64,000 nucleotides of DNA, taken from positions 1-64,000 of the forward strand of contig NZ_RBEE01000002.1 of the NCBI RefSeq assembly GCF_003725795.1, given 5' to 3'. Shown piece after piece: positions 1-7,668 of the stretch (position 1 is its first letter; each line of letters opens with the position of its first letter). The notes beneath the pieces are model-generated. The model was not told where the DNA came from. It saw nothing but the letters and a program-made list of their open reading frames with translations, and made no database searches. A program made the translations under genes and the position numbers. The stretch comes from Pedobacter jejuensis. GTDB lineage: Bacteria; Bacteroidota; Bacteroidia; Sphingobacteriales; Sphingobacteriaceae.

Positions 1-183
1 CATGACTCATTCAAAACTGCATTAATGCAGATCAAGAGGGGTCAATATGCTCCATTACAAAATCTTTAATACCCAAGGGTGGGGTCAGCATCCGCCGGAA
101 TGTCAGTAAAAGCTTTAAATGGTTTTACCGTAAACCGGAATTGGAAAACATAATTGAGGGGTCAACATGCTCCAGAATATCCA
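1..183. mobile_element. Terminal end of an IS21-family-like insertion sequence (partial)
   Basis: This non-coding stretch carries spaced copies of one motif: gaggggtcaatatgctcc at 36-53, a variant ggggtcagcatccgccgg at 81-98, and gaggggtcaacatgctcc at 156-173, with another ccggaat block near 135. IS21-family ends are known to carry several such terminal repeats and to finish in TG...CA. Read on the minus strand, the last copy would begin TGGATATTC at position 183, which fits that rule. The break falls exactly where a relaxase reading frame loses sense. The transposase genes (istA/istB) would lie left of the window and are not seen, so the family call is inference from the repeats alone. Confidence 0.5.
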
Positions 184-235
184 GGTTGTAATCAAATGCC
201 GTTTTAAAGCTGTGCACCTTTTGGATAGCGATCAT
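125..235 (-). pseudogene. Relaxase/mobilization nuclease, N-terminal fragment cut by the IS end
   Basis: A start codon at 235-233 overlaps the stop of the MobC-like gene as ATGA, the usual coupling between mobC and the relaxase gene in Bacteroidota mobilizable elements. The frame opens with MIAIQKVHSFKTAFDYNL, which resembles the start of MobB-type relaxases. After about 18 codons it reads into the IS-like terminal repeat (ILEHVDPSIM...) and stops at 127-125, 36 residues in all. Relaxases are normally 300 residues or more, so this is a broken 5' end. The remainder should lie on the far side of the IS, outside the window. The function rests on context and a short N-terminus. Confidence 0.55.
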
Positions 236-570
236 CTTGATATAATTCTGGATCTTATTATTTTCAATAGTGAGTTCAGTTCATTTAGAACCGCTATATC
301 CATTTCCTTAATCTTGCTTTGATGTACAGCTTTGACATATTGATTTACATTGACACCAATTTTCCGAAGCTCATAGTAAGTATTGATATCAAGCATCGGG
401 GATTTTGCCTTTGGAAAGTTATTTTTCATCAGTAGCCGTCTAAATACATCTGGCGCATGCGTTCTGCAGTCTGTCAATACCTGATCTAGCTTGTGCTTTT
501 CTTCTCTATTTAGGCGAATCTTGATTTCATAGATTCGCTTATCTTCAATGGGTAATTTTTTCTCTTTCAT
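232..570 (-). CDS. MobC-like plasmid mobilization relaxosome protein
   Basis: This small basic protein of about 112 residues probably binds the transfer origin and assists the relaxase. It has a charged N-terminus (MKEKKLPIEDKRIYEIKIRL) typical of the ribbon-helix-helix region of MobC-like proteins, then a helical C-terminal half with the ELRKIGVNVNQ segment characteristic of Bacteroidota MobC (the LNQIAKNLNQ-like motif). A longer frame reaches a TTG at 666, but that overlaps the primase gene and adds an unrelated N-terminus, so I prefer the ATG at 570. The stop overlaps the truncated relaxase start as ATGA. The family is confident; the exact start is not. Confidence 0.72.
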   Translation of the reverse strand: MKEKKLPIEDKRIYEIKIRLNREEKHKLDQVLTDCRTHAPDVFRRLLMKNNFPKAKSPMLDINTYYELRKIGVNVNQYVKAVHQSKIKEMDIAVLNELNSLLKIIRSRIISR

Positions 571-655
571 AAGTGAACAAAGTGAGGTTGATGTTGATTG
601 GAGCAAGCGTGCAGAGGGACTCTGCACATGGCTTGCTAACTGCAAATCGTAAAAA

Positions 656-1558
656 TTATTTCCCAACCAAATAGTCTGCTATATCCTTTGAGCTTCTGTA
701 GAATTCGTTCAGTGGTATAACCTTCCCTGGAAATTTATTTAATAAAACATCCAGAACATTAGCACCAGCGGTATCATTATCTGTTGCCGAATAGATAGTT
801 TGATATTGCATTTTTATAATCATAGAGATCATCTTATTTGTAGTCGATACAGAATTGAGTATAATAAAATCATTAACCTTTTCCATTTTTGGATAAAGAG
901 TTAACAACGCAATGAAATCACTCCATGCTTCCACTACTACCAAACTTTTCGAGCCATTTTTAATGTGGGTGATATCTTTCGCCTTCATACACATTTTAAA
1001 CCTCGAATGACTCGATGTTGCTTTATTCCAATATTCCCAACTTACTTCGTAACCATTACTTTCATTTTTGAAAGCTATACCGTAATAAATCCTATCACTC
1101 ATTGTAAAATGAATTTCAAGTAAGTATTTCCAAAAAATGGGGTTAAGTTTTCTCTTGTTTAAGTATTTAACTAGGTTAGTGTGTTTTACCGGACCTGTTT
1201 TTTCAATTAGATAAGAATTGGTTTCATCTTTTTGCTTAGCGACAAATGTTTTAGTCAATTCTTGCTGTGGAAAAGAAGAAAAATTAAAATCCTTCACAAT
1301 TTGTAAAGCTCTACGCACATCGCACCGGTAATAACTACATAAATAATCTATGACTGAACCATGCTGACCTGTACCAAAATCAAAGTAGGTATTTAGCAAC
1401 GTATTAACAGAAAAACTAGCCTCTTCTTCACTTCTGAACGGAGATAAAAACCAATAATAGTTTATGCCTTTATTATTTCTCGTAAATTTTTCTTTGTAAC
1501 CCTGCTTATGCAAGACACTTATTAATGATACTTTTTGCTTCACGTTTGCACAATTCAT
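656..1558 (-). CDS. TOPRIM-domain primase of a mobile element
   Basis: This 300-residue protein is probably the element's own DNA primase. The N-terminal third follows the layout of the CHC2 zinc-binding domain of DnaG (SPFRSEEEASFSVN, then YFDFGTGQHGSVIDYL), but the zinc cysteines are replaced, as is common in Bacteroidota element primases. The C-terminal half is a TOPRIM domain with the conserved glutamate in VVVEAWSDF (about residue 209) and the acidic pair in SATDNDTAG (about residue 258). It lies between MobC and the VapE-type helicase, the usual order in NBU-like elements. A gap of about 245 bp rich in TTACCTA repeats separates it from the helicase and may be where it acts. Confidence 0.8.
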   Translation of the reverse strand: MNCANVKQKVSLISVLHKQGYKEKFTRNNKGINYYWFLSPFRSEEEASFSVNTLLNTYFDFGTGQHGSVIDYLCSYYRCDVRRALQIVKDFNFSSFPQQELTKTFVAKQKDETNSYLIEKTGPVKHTNLVKYLNKRKLNPIFWKYLLEIHFTMSDRIYYGIAFKNESNGYEVSWEYWNKATSSHSRFKMCMKAKDITHIKNGSKSLVVVEAWSDFIALLTLYPKMEKVNDFIILNSVSTTNKMISMIIKMQYQTIYSATDNDTAGANVLDVLLNKFPGKVIPLNEFYRSSKDIADYLVGK

Positions 1559-1588
1559 GATGGAAAGTTTTAAATAATTTGAAAAACA

Positions 1589-1783
1589 GGTTACCTAGTT
1601 ACCTAGGCTACCTATCTAATTGATAGAAAGTTATTTAGGTCATAAAACCTTAATTACCAGCAGTTACCTTTACTACCTAAAACAACTATTTAGGTAGATC
1701 AATAAACTAAAAATTTATAGTTACCTTCCTATGTAAAATACTGATTTATAGCATCGTAAGATAGATTAGGTAACTAGGTAACT
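1589..1783. repeat. TTACCTA iteron-like repeats with 16-bp inverted repeat; candidate origin
   Basis: The gap between the primase and helicase genes holds at least eight copies of [TC]TACCT[AT] in both orientations: 1591, 1599, 1608, 1664, 1673, 1691 (reverse), 1721, 1767 (reverse) and 1775 (reverse). The outermost pairs form a perfect 16-bp inverted repeat, GTTACCTAGTTACCTA at 1590-1605 and TAGGTAACTAGGTAAC at 1767-1782. The interior is very AT-rich. Repeats of this type next to a primase and a helicase suggest a replication origin or a repressor-controlled promoter region. Function is inferred. Confidence 0.6.
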
Positions 1784-1803
1784 ATAAATCATTTTTTATA
1801 AAT

Positions 1804-2967
1804 TTAAATTAAAGTTGGGATTATAAGCCGAGCTAAATAACCGTACACTTGTCGCTTAGGATGCTTAATACGTAGATAACCATACTTTTTTAAAGCCGAA
1901 CCGATTTTCATATTAGTCATCCTAATCCCTGTAAATGCGAGCTCATGAACAACCTCAGAAGAAGTTCGAAAATCACCTATATCCTCACTTTGTTCGTAGT
2001 ATTTCAATACAGCTTCACATTCAATGGAAAGTATCATAAACTTTTCATTTCTTTCCTCATTTAAGCGTACATCATCAGCAGTCAGGGCAGAGTTAAATGT
2101 TTCAACATTTTTGAAGATATGGTAGGCTTGTGCCCAAAACTTATTGATATCAAACTCTCGGTTATAACGTTCATAATCTATCGTACCGATAACCTCAAAA
2201 ACAATCCATCTTACGTTGCCAGTTTCATCAACTAGAAATTCAGATTTATTAGTGCTTCCAACAAAACTACATGTTCGACTAAGAAACGAATTCTTGCTGT
2301 CGAACGGTAGCCTGTCATTGACAGTTTGTAGCGATAACATCGCCTTAACTTTATCAGTATCCTGCTTATTTAGCGCCTCCAGCTCTTCAAGATTTAGAAT
2401 GAAGGTTTTGCAGAGTTTTATACGACCATCTTTGTCCAGAGAGAGATTTTCACCATAATACCTCATCAATGTTGGTGGAACTAATTTTTTTAGATAGGTG
2501 CTTTTACCTGCATTCTGCTCACCATTTGCTAGAATTATAGCGTGCTTGTTTATTTCATCTTGCAACAAAACAGATTTAATGGCTCTTACAGCCCATTTTT
2601 TCATATGATAATGAAATAGTTCATCATTGTCAGTTTTTGCGTAGCTACAATATTGTTTGATATAATCGAAACCATCCCATTCTGCCAAATCCTCGAAATA
2701 CCTTTGAATTGGGTTGTATCGAACAACTAAATCTGATTTTAAATAATTGACAAATTTCTCTTTACTTATTTTAATCTCAGCTTGGTCTAATAAAATTATT
2801 AAAGAGTTTTCATTTAGTTCAAATACTCTTTTACGATTTGTCAGGTTATTAATCTCATAAGACAGACTAACTTCATTAAAGTGTATTTGATAGCGTTCAA
2901 GAATATATTGGTGCACACGATTATAAATCGACTTTGCTTCAAAATCGAAGTGATATATTTGATCCAT
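1804..2967 (-). CDS. VapE-family (virulence-associated E) P-loop helicase
   Basis: This 387-residue protein belongs to the VapE/VirE family of element-borne superfamily 3-like helicases that act with a primase to replicate phage satellites and mobilizable islands. Walker A is GEQNAGKST at residues 149-157. A Walker B-like acidic strand (FILNLEELEAL) follows at about 190-200, and a sensor-like GSTNKSEFLVDETGNVRW segment occurs near residue 240. The first ~100 residues match the usual VapE leader ending in YFEDLAEWDG. Bacteroidota islands often fuse a VirE_N primase domain to this protein; here priming is encoded separately, by the TOPRIM gene downstream. Confidence 0.85.
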   Translation of the reverse strand: MDQIYHFDFEAKSIYNRVHQYILERYQIHFNEVSLSYEINNLTNRKRVFELNENSLIILLDQAEIKISKEKFVNYLKSDLVVRYNPIQRYFEDLAEWDGFDYIKQYCSYAKTDNDELFHYHMKKWAVRAIKSVLLQDEINKHAIILANGEQNAGKSTYLKKLVPPTLMRYYGENLSLDKDGRIKLCKTFILNLEELEALNKQDTDKVKAMLSLQTVNDRLPFDSKNSFLSRTCSFVGSTNKSEFLVDETGNVRWIVFEVIGTIDYERYNREFDINKFWAQAYHIFKNVETFNSALTADDVRLNEERNEKFMILSIECEAVLKYYEQSEDIGDFRTSSEVVHELAFTGIRMTNMKIGSALKKYGYLRIKHPKRQVYGYLARLIIPTLI

Positions 2968-3049
2968 TTTTTTAAAAAGTTTTTAAAATGGATGGAATGC
3001 CTTATATTTGACTTAAGAGTTCAAGGGATATCCCGTCCGTAAGAGATTG

Positions 3050-3079
3050 AAAAGCCAATACCTGCAAGTATTGGCTTTT
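3050..3079 (-). terminator. Hairpin terminator after the small HTH gene
   Basis: AAAAGCCAATAC (3050-3061) and GTATTGGCTTTT (3068-3079) form a perfect 12-bp stem with a 6-nt loop, ending in a short T run on the minus strand. The stem overlaps the stop codon of the HTH gene, so it probably ends that transcript before the helicase gene. Confidence 0.65.
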
Positions 3080-3399
3080 TACTTATAATTTTCCGCAATC
3101 TGGTCGATTTCTCCCTTGGTTAATTTTCTTCCGTTGTTAACCCAATTTAAAATCTTGCTCTCGTAAAAATAAAGTCGATTGCCTCTCTTAAAATGAGGGA
3201 TATCAAGATTACTGCATAAACGGTATATACTCGCTTTTGATAACCTCAAGATTGCTACCACTTCATGCACTCCAATTGGCTTTTCCAGTTTGGAAATCGC
3301 AATATCTGGTTTGCTATTATTCAACAGCTTTGCTAGTGAATTTTCAATAATATCAATAAGCTCCTGTTTGTTGATACTGGTTATCATTACTTGCTCCAT
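3079..3399 (-). CDS. Small helix-turn-helix protein, excisionase-like
   Basis: This 106-residue protein has a MerR/excisionase-like winged helix (HTH_17 type) at about residues 42-92: IGVHEVVAILRLSKASIYRL is the helix-turn-helix and HFKRGNRLYFYESKILNWV is the wing and following helix. Proteins of this shape in Bacteroidota islands act as excision directionality factors or regulators of excision and replication genes. It precedes the VapE gene and is separated from it by a terminator hairpin. A second protein with the same domain lies upstream of the integrase, so this one may control replication and mobilization and the other excision; that division is inference. Confidence 0.75.
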   Translation of the reverse strand: MEQVMITSINKQELIDIIENSLAKLLNNSKPDIAISKLEKPIGVHEVVAILRLSKASIYRLCSNLDIPHFKRGNRLYFYESKILNWVNNGRKLTKGEIDQIAENYK

Positions 3400-3486
3400 A
3401 GATCTAAATTTTAATTATTTATAATTTCTAAAGCGAAGTTATGATGAGAGCAATTCCGCTTTGCGAAAACGGAACTTATAAATTTT

Positions 3487-4305
3487 TTAAAAAAATGGGT
3501 CATGTTTTACTCCTTCAAGATACTTTATTATTGTACCCTCTTTACCAAGATTTCCTGAATCTCCTTCAATTTTAAATTTTCTAATAATCCAGGAAGCCAA
3601 GGCTTTCTTCTCTACATTCAAATAATCTTCATTGCACAAAAATTTAAAAAAACGGCAAAATTCTTTAAGTGTGGTAATATTAATACTATAGACCATCTCA
3701 TTTACGCGCCCATCAAAAAATTCAGTACTGAATTGGATGTATTCTTTTTCATTTCTTATAACACTATTTAAGTATTTTATGACTTGTGCTTTTAGATCAT
3801 CTTTCATAAACCCGGTCTCAAGTTTTACCAAAGCAAACTCCTCGGGTCTTTGCCGTACAAAATTTTTATTATAATTAATTTTAAGGATCTCTTCGTATTT
3901 TTTTATTTTAAGGTTGTAGATTGGGATAATTTGATTGATGATAAAGGCATGATAATCTAAGACGATCTGGCGTTTATTACCTCCAAGTAATAACTTAACT
4001 AACTCAAACTCATTCAAAGAAGATTTAAGATCAATTAACAACTCATGCTGCTTAAGTAGCTCTTCTTTCTTTCTGATAACTGAAATCAAAATTTCAAGTT
4101 GTAAATGCAAAAAATTGTTCAACACATCATCTCTACCGATATTTAATTCATTCACATTTAGATATTTATAATTAATCACAAATCGAACATCTACCTTTGA
4201 CCGAATAACTTCATTATAAAATAATTTAAAATCATCCCACAGGTCAATCGATATTTTTATAAAATCACGACCAGCATCACAATCAAAAGTCCTGACTTCC
4301 ATCAT
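3487..4305 (-). CDS. Uncharacterised element protein, possibly RteC-like
   Basis: This 272-residue, mostly helical protein is not one I can name with confidence. It overlaps the integrase stop by 4 bp (ATGA), so the two are translated together. Two charged helical stretches occur, at about residues 70-105 and 130-160. The C-terminal part (ITTLKEFCRFFKFLCNEDYL, then ASWIIRKF and a closing IIKYLEGVKHDPFF) loosely recalls the end of RteC, the excision regulator of CTnDOT-type elements. That resemblance is weak and judged by eye. No enzymatic motif, signal peptide or membrane segment is visible. Base composition is very AT-rich, as in the rest of the element. Confidence 0.5.
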   Translation of the reverse strand: MMEVRTFDCDAGRDFIKISIDLWDDFKLFYNEVIRSKVDVRFVINYKYLNVNELNIGRDDVLNNFLHLQLEILISVIRKKEELLKQHELLIDLKSSLNEFELVKLLLGGNKRQIVLDYHAFIINQIIPIYNLKIKKYEEILKINYNKNFVRQRPEEFALVKLETGFMKDDLKAQVIKYLNSVIRNEKEYIQFSTEFFDGRVNEMVYSINITTLKEFCRFFKFLCNEDYLNVEKKALASWIIRKFKIEGDSGNLGKEGTIIKYLEGVKHDPFF

Positions 4306-5417
4306 ATCTCAATACTATTTGCAATCTCTATTTTATGCTGAATTCGCATTTTAGAATAAATTTCCGTTGTTTTCACATGCTTATGGTGTAGCATCTCTTT
4401 GCCTGCGTAAATACCATATTTTTCAATGACATTTACAGCGTAAGTGTGCCTAAAGTTGTGCCAAGTGATTTTCTTTTTAATGTCAGCGAGGTGCATCCAC
4501 CTTTCCAACAATTTATTTGTATTAGCCGAGTACTTCAGCCCTTTGAAAACTCTATCTTTTGGAGAACCTATGCTCCCCATAAATTCAAAACCTTGGGCAG
4601 ATATTGGATGCACAACAAATTCGCCTGGCTTTTTACTATTGAATCGCAATAAATGTTTATCATTCAAATCATAATGATAATTCTCCCACTTTAAAGGAAA
4701 AACATCACTTACACGCATTCCGCAGACGATTGCAAACAGTGCAGCTCTCTTAATGGTATCATTTTCGCAGACAGTCTCTTTCAACCGACAAATTTCATCT
4801 TGCGTTAAAAATTCTCTATAAGGTTGTGCTGCCTTTGGAGATTGTATTCTGGTAGTATGATTTTTTGCTAATAAACCTTCATCAAATGCCACTCTAACTG
4901 CCGCTTTAAATTTGTTAAAGTAGATATGTTGAGAATTTGCACTTAGGTTCCTTGACATACTACTTAAAGTATTGGTTTTAGAAAGATAATTTTTGAAACC
5001 TTCGCAGAGCCTTTCATTAAGATCTTTAAACAAGCAAATACCACTTACGTATTTCTCGAAATGTTTATATGCAGAAATCCAATTGTTAAAATTCCCTTCA
5101 GAACTAGCTCTGTTTTTGCACTCCAATTTAAAATATTGAAGAAAGCTCTCTTTCTGAGCGAAAAATGATCCGCTCTCAAATGCGCCTGTCAAAAACTTAT
5201 TCTCCCGGTCAATCTTTTTCTTTTCAGCAGCAGATTTAATGATTAGATTTTTTTGTTTTTCTAAAGGGTCTTTAGTTTTCTTGTCGATGTACATTTTCAA
5301 AAACTCTCGCCTAGTGGATTTACCAGTTTTTGGGTCCACAATTGGAGGGTAATAGTCCAGATAAAAACTGGTTAGACCACTTTTCAACTCTTTCTCTCTT
5401 AGTTTAACTTTTACCAT
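4302..5417 (-). CDS. Tyrosine recombinase (integrase)
   Basis: This 371-residue integrase inserts and excises the element. It has an N-terminal arm-binding region, a SAM-like core-binding domain (about 95-190) and a C-terminal catalytic domain. Catalytic residues visible are the Arg in CGMRVSDVF (about 230), HNFR at about 320-323, a His in MLHHKHVKTTEIY near 345, and the nucleophile Tyr at about 354. The layout matches integrases of Bacteroidota conjugative and mobilizable elements. The gene sits between the excisionase-like gene (5 bp away) and the unknown 272-residue protein (4-bp overlap), forming one leftward operon. Its position next to mnmE marks this as the attachment end. Confidence 0.92.
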   Translation of the reverse strand: MVKVKLREKELKSGLTSFYLDYYPPIVDPKTGKSTRREFLKMYIDKKTKDPLEKQKNLIIKSAAEKKKIDRENKFLTGAFESGSFFAQKESFLQYFKLECKNRASSEGNFNNWISAYKHFEKYVSGICLFKDLNERLCEGFKNYLSKTNTLSSMSRNLSANSQHIYFNKFKAAVRVAFDEGLLAKNHTTRIQSPKAAQPYREFLTQDEICRLKETVCENDTIKRAALFAIVCGMRVSDVFPLKWENYHYDLNDKHLLRFNSKKPGEFVVHPISAQGFEFMGSIGSPKDRVFKGLKYSANTNKLLERWMHLADIKKKITWHNFRHTYAVNVIEKYGIYAGKEMLHHKHVKTTEIYSKMRIQHKIEIANSIEI

Positions 5418-5422
5418 AGCAC

Positions 5423-5782
5423 TTATTGTTTAAATAATTCATAAATCTGTTCCTTTGAAATAATGACACGTGAGCCCAATCTTGTAACCTTTAAGCGACC
5501 ATCTTTAATTAACCGCCATAAAGTTGTCCGACTAATCTTTAATAATTGACTGCATTCAGCTATTGAAAAGAAAAGTTTATCAGAACCAAGTATTATTAAA
5601 GGCTTAGATTGAATTTTTTCCTTCGTTTCGACATTTGATTTCTCAATTTTCTTATTACGAGCTAGCTGTTTGTAATGTCTATTATTACAAATCTTCTGGC
5701 AATAACGAGTGACTGTAGTTTGCGCAATGAACGAACTACCGCAGAAATCACAAATTTTTACCAACTGAATATTACTCGACAT
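5423..5782 (-). CDS. Excisionase-like protein with zinc-finger-like N-terminus and HTH
   Basis: This 119-residue DNA-binding protein is the first gene of the integrase operon. The N-terminus has a four-ligand pattern CDFCGSSF...TRYCQKICNNRH, suggesting a small zinc-binding knuckle. The C-terminus (about 72-117) is an HTH_17 excisionase-like fold: FFSIAECSQLLKISRTTLWRL followed by the wing KVTRLGSRVIISKEQIYEL. Proteins of this design are common in front of integrases in Bacteroidota islands, where they bias recombination toward excision. The call is from architecture and position, not a specific recognised family name. Confidence 0.78.
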   Translation of the reverse strand: MSSNIQLVKICDFCGSSFIAQTTVTRYCQKICNNRHYKQLARNKKIEKSNVETKEKIQSKPLIILGSDKLFFSIAECSQLLKISRTTLWRLIKDGRLKVTRLGSRVIISKEQIYELFKQ

Positions 5783-5955
5783 ACATCAATTTGTTTCTAG
5801 TTGTTAATAGGCGTTACATAGTGTTTCTATATGTTTCATAATTCCTCCTAATTATAGGAAATTTTGTACCTTTTTGTACCTCGAAAAGAAAGGTACAGTT
5901 GCAATACAAAACACTGATAGACACTATACTCCAAAGGTAAACAATAGGAAACAAA
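5783..5955. promoter_or_regulatory. Integrase-operon leader with AGGTAC repeats; candidate arm-type sites
   Basis: This non-coding stretch between the element's first gene and the mnmE terminator carries AGGTAC three times: two tandem copies on the minus strand (plus-strand gtacc at 5867-5880) and one inverted copy, aaaggtac, at 5889-5896. An 8-bp inverted pair GTACCTTT/AAAGGTAC is included. Such clustered sites next to an integrase are typical of arm-binding sites or an autoregulatory operator. The attachment core should lie in or near this stretch but could not be identified from one end. Confidence 0.4.
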
Positions 5956-5987
5956 AAACCGCTTAAAATGTTAATTTTAAGCGGTTT
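5956..5987 (-). terminator. mnmE rho-independent terminator
   Basis: AAACCGCTTAAAAT (5956-5969) and ATTTTAAGCGGTTT (5974-5987) form a perfect 14-bp stem with a 4-nt loop. On the minus strand the stem is followed by a T-rich run. It lies about 40 bp past the mnmE stop. Confidence 0.85.
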
Positions 5988-6028
5988 AGTCTTATCGGTT
6001 ATTATCGTTAATCAGCGTTTATCGTAAG

Positions 6029-7387
6029 CTACTTTCCGATACAAAACTTGGTAAATATATTTTCCAATAAATCATCTGTGGTAACCGTTCCGGTAATTTC
6101 GCCCAGATAATGTAAGGCTTGTTTAATATCCATGGCTAAAAAGTCTGAGGTGACCGGGTTATCTACATTGGCCAATACCCTTTGCAAAGCGTTTTCCGTT
6201 TGTTTTAAAGCTTCAACGTGCCTGATATTGGTAACCAAAGTTTCACTCGTATTAATATGATGAAGGTTAACTTGCGCCAGTAACGTTTCTTTCAATTCAT
6301 CAATCCCCAATTTATCTTTTGCTGATATAAATACCACGTCCAGTTTCTTAAAGGCTTCACGCTGCGTAGGCGATAGCAAATCAGCTTTATTAACTAAGAT
6401 TAGATATGGTATGGCCAATTGCCGCAGGCCCCGCACCTGCTCTTCAATGTCTGCAATGCTTTGTGCAGCATCAGCCATGTAAATGATTAATTTAGCTTGT
6501 TTCATTTTCTCCAGCGTACGCTCCACACCCAAAGCTTCGATAACATCGGCCGTATCACGTATGCCTGCGGTATCAATAAACCTAAACACAATGCCACCAA
6601 TGGTCAGTTCATCTTCAATCGTATCCCTCGTGGTTCCGGCGATATCCGAAACGATTGCCCGCTCTTCATTTAATAAAGCATTCAACAAGGTCGATTTACC
6701 CACATTAGGCTTTCCGGCAATAACAATGGGTACACCATTTTTGATCACATTCCCCATTTCGAATGATGAAATCAATCGGTTCAAAACATGGTTTATTTTG
6801 GTCACCAGGTTACGCAATTGTTCGCGGTTGGCAAATTCAACATCCTCTTCGGCAAAATCCAGTTCCAGTTCTATCATCGACGCAAATTGAATCAATTGCT
6901 CGCGTAAGGCTTTCAGCTCATGGGCGAAACCCCCACGCATTTGCTGCATCGCAACATCATGAGAGGCCTTACTATTCGAAGCAATTAAATCGGCAACGGC
7001 TTCCGCCTGGCTCAAATCAAAAGCACCATTCAAAAAAGCACGTAAGGTAAATTCGCCCGGCTTGGCAGCCCTTGCCCCTTTGCTAATCAGTAAGCTAATA
7101 ATTTGCTGAATAATGTAGTTTGAACCGTGACAAGAAATCTCCACCACGTTTTCCTTAGTATATGATTTAGGCGCTACAAATAAACCTGCAACAACCTCAT
7201 CAACAATTTGTTCGCCATCCTTTATTAAACCAAAATGTAAAGTATGGCTATCCTGCTTTTCCAAATCCTTCCCACTAAAAACCGAGTTGGCTAAGGCTAT
7301 AGCATCAGGGCCAGATAAACGTATAACGCCAATAGCGCCCGAACCCTGCGGAGTAGATAATGCAATGATGGTATCTTGATGATTCAT
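6029..7387 (-). CDS. mnmE: tRNA uridine-5-carboxymethylaminomethyl modification GTPase MnmE
   Basis: MnmE acts with MnmG to modify wobble uridine 34 in tRNAs, using GTP and a formyl-folate donor. The 452-residue length is normal for the family. The N-terminal folate-binding domain covers about 1-120, followed by a helical domain in which the G domain is embedded: G1 GKPNVGKS at 225-232, SDIAGTTRDT at 247-256, DTAG at 272-275 and NKAD at 333-336. The C-terminus ends in FCIGK, carrying the conserved C-(I/L)-G-K signature. The gene is intact although its 3' end faces the mobile element. It is monocistronic and ended by a strong hairpin. Confidence 0.97.
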   Translation of the reverse strand: MNHQDTIIALSTPQGSGAIGVIRLSGPDAIALANSVFSGKDLEKQDSHTLHFGLIKDGEQIVDEVVAGLFVAPKSYTKENVVEISCHGSNYIIQQIISLLISKGARAAKPGEFTLRAFLNGAFDLSQAEAVADLIASNSKASHDVAMQQMRGGFAHELKALREQLIQFASMIELELDFAEEDVEFANREQLRNLVTKINHVLNRLISSFEMGNVIKNGVPIVIAGKPNVGKSTLLNALLNEERAIVSDIAGTTRDTIEDELTIGGIVFRFIDTAGIRDTADVIEALGVERTLEKMKQAKLIIYMADAAQSIADIEEQVRGLRQLAIPYLILVNKADLLSPTQREAFKKLDVVFISAKDKLGIDELKETLLAQVNLHHINTSETLVTNIRHVEALKQTENALQRVLANVDNPVTSDFLAMDIKQALHYLGEITGTVTTDDLLENIFTKFCIGK

Positions 7388-7466
7388 ATAATAATGTGAA
7401 AACGCAAAAATAAGGCTAATCTGCCACTATATTAGTAAATGTTGTATTTAATCTCAAAACTCCATC

Positions 7467-7568
7467 CTCAACCTCAGCCTCAACCTTAATCTTAATCTTA
7501 ACCTCAACCTTAACCTTAATCTCAACCTCAACCTTAATCTTAACCTCAACCTCAACCTCAACCTTAAC
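7467..7568. repeat. 17-copy degenerate hexamer array CTYAAY
   Basis: Seventeen consecutive hexamers of the form CTCAAC, CTTAAC or CTTAAT (one CTCAGC) run without a break in phase. The rest of the gap between mnmE and the rightward permease gene (7388-7668) is pyrimidine-rich and ends with cccatcttcc/ccatcttcca words like those near 10.3 and 20.8 kb. On the minus strand the array would encode alternating Val-Glu/Val-Lys, but the surrounding frame looks accidental. Confidence 0.9.
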
Positions 7569-7668
7569 CCTCTCCCATCTTCCCTTATCCATCTTCCATC
7601 CCCCACATTTTATCCCTAACTTAAAACATTTCCAAGTCAATCATGTTTAATCACAAAACCGTAAAACT

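Larger units (their letters stand above)
184..5830. mobile_element. Integrated mobilizable element (NBU/genomic-island type), integrase end
   Basis: Eight genes all read leftwards and together form a recognisable mobilizable module: excisionase-like protein, tyrosine integrase, unknown protein, second HTH protein, VapE helicase, TOPRIM primase, MobC, relaxase start. The integrase lies at the end nearest mnmE, whose 3' terminus begins at 6029. The 3' end of mnmE (trmE/thdF) is a known attachment site for SGI1-type islands, but here about 240 bp separate the last element gene from mnmE, and no core direct repeat could be checked because the other end is outside the window. The boundaries given are approximate and inferred. 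No conjugation (tra) genes are visible, so transfer would depend on a helper. Confidence 0.7.

Noticed and set aside
7416..7640. Minus-strand frame encoding an alternating Val-Glu/Val-Lys protein
   Set aside because: It is a direct reading of the 17-copy hexamer array; the flanking residues look like translated intergenic words, and there is no promoter or family support.
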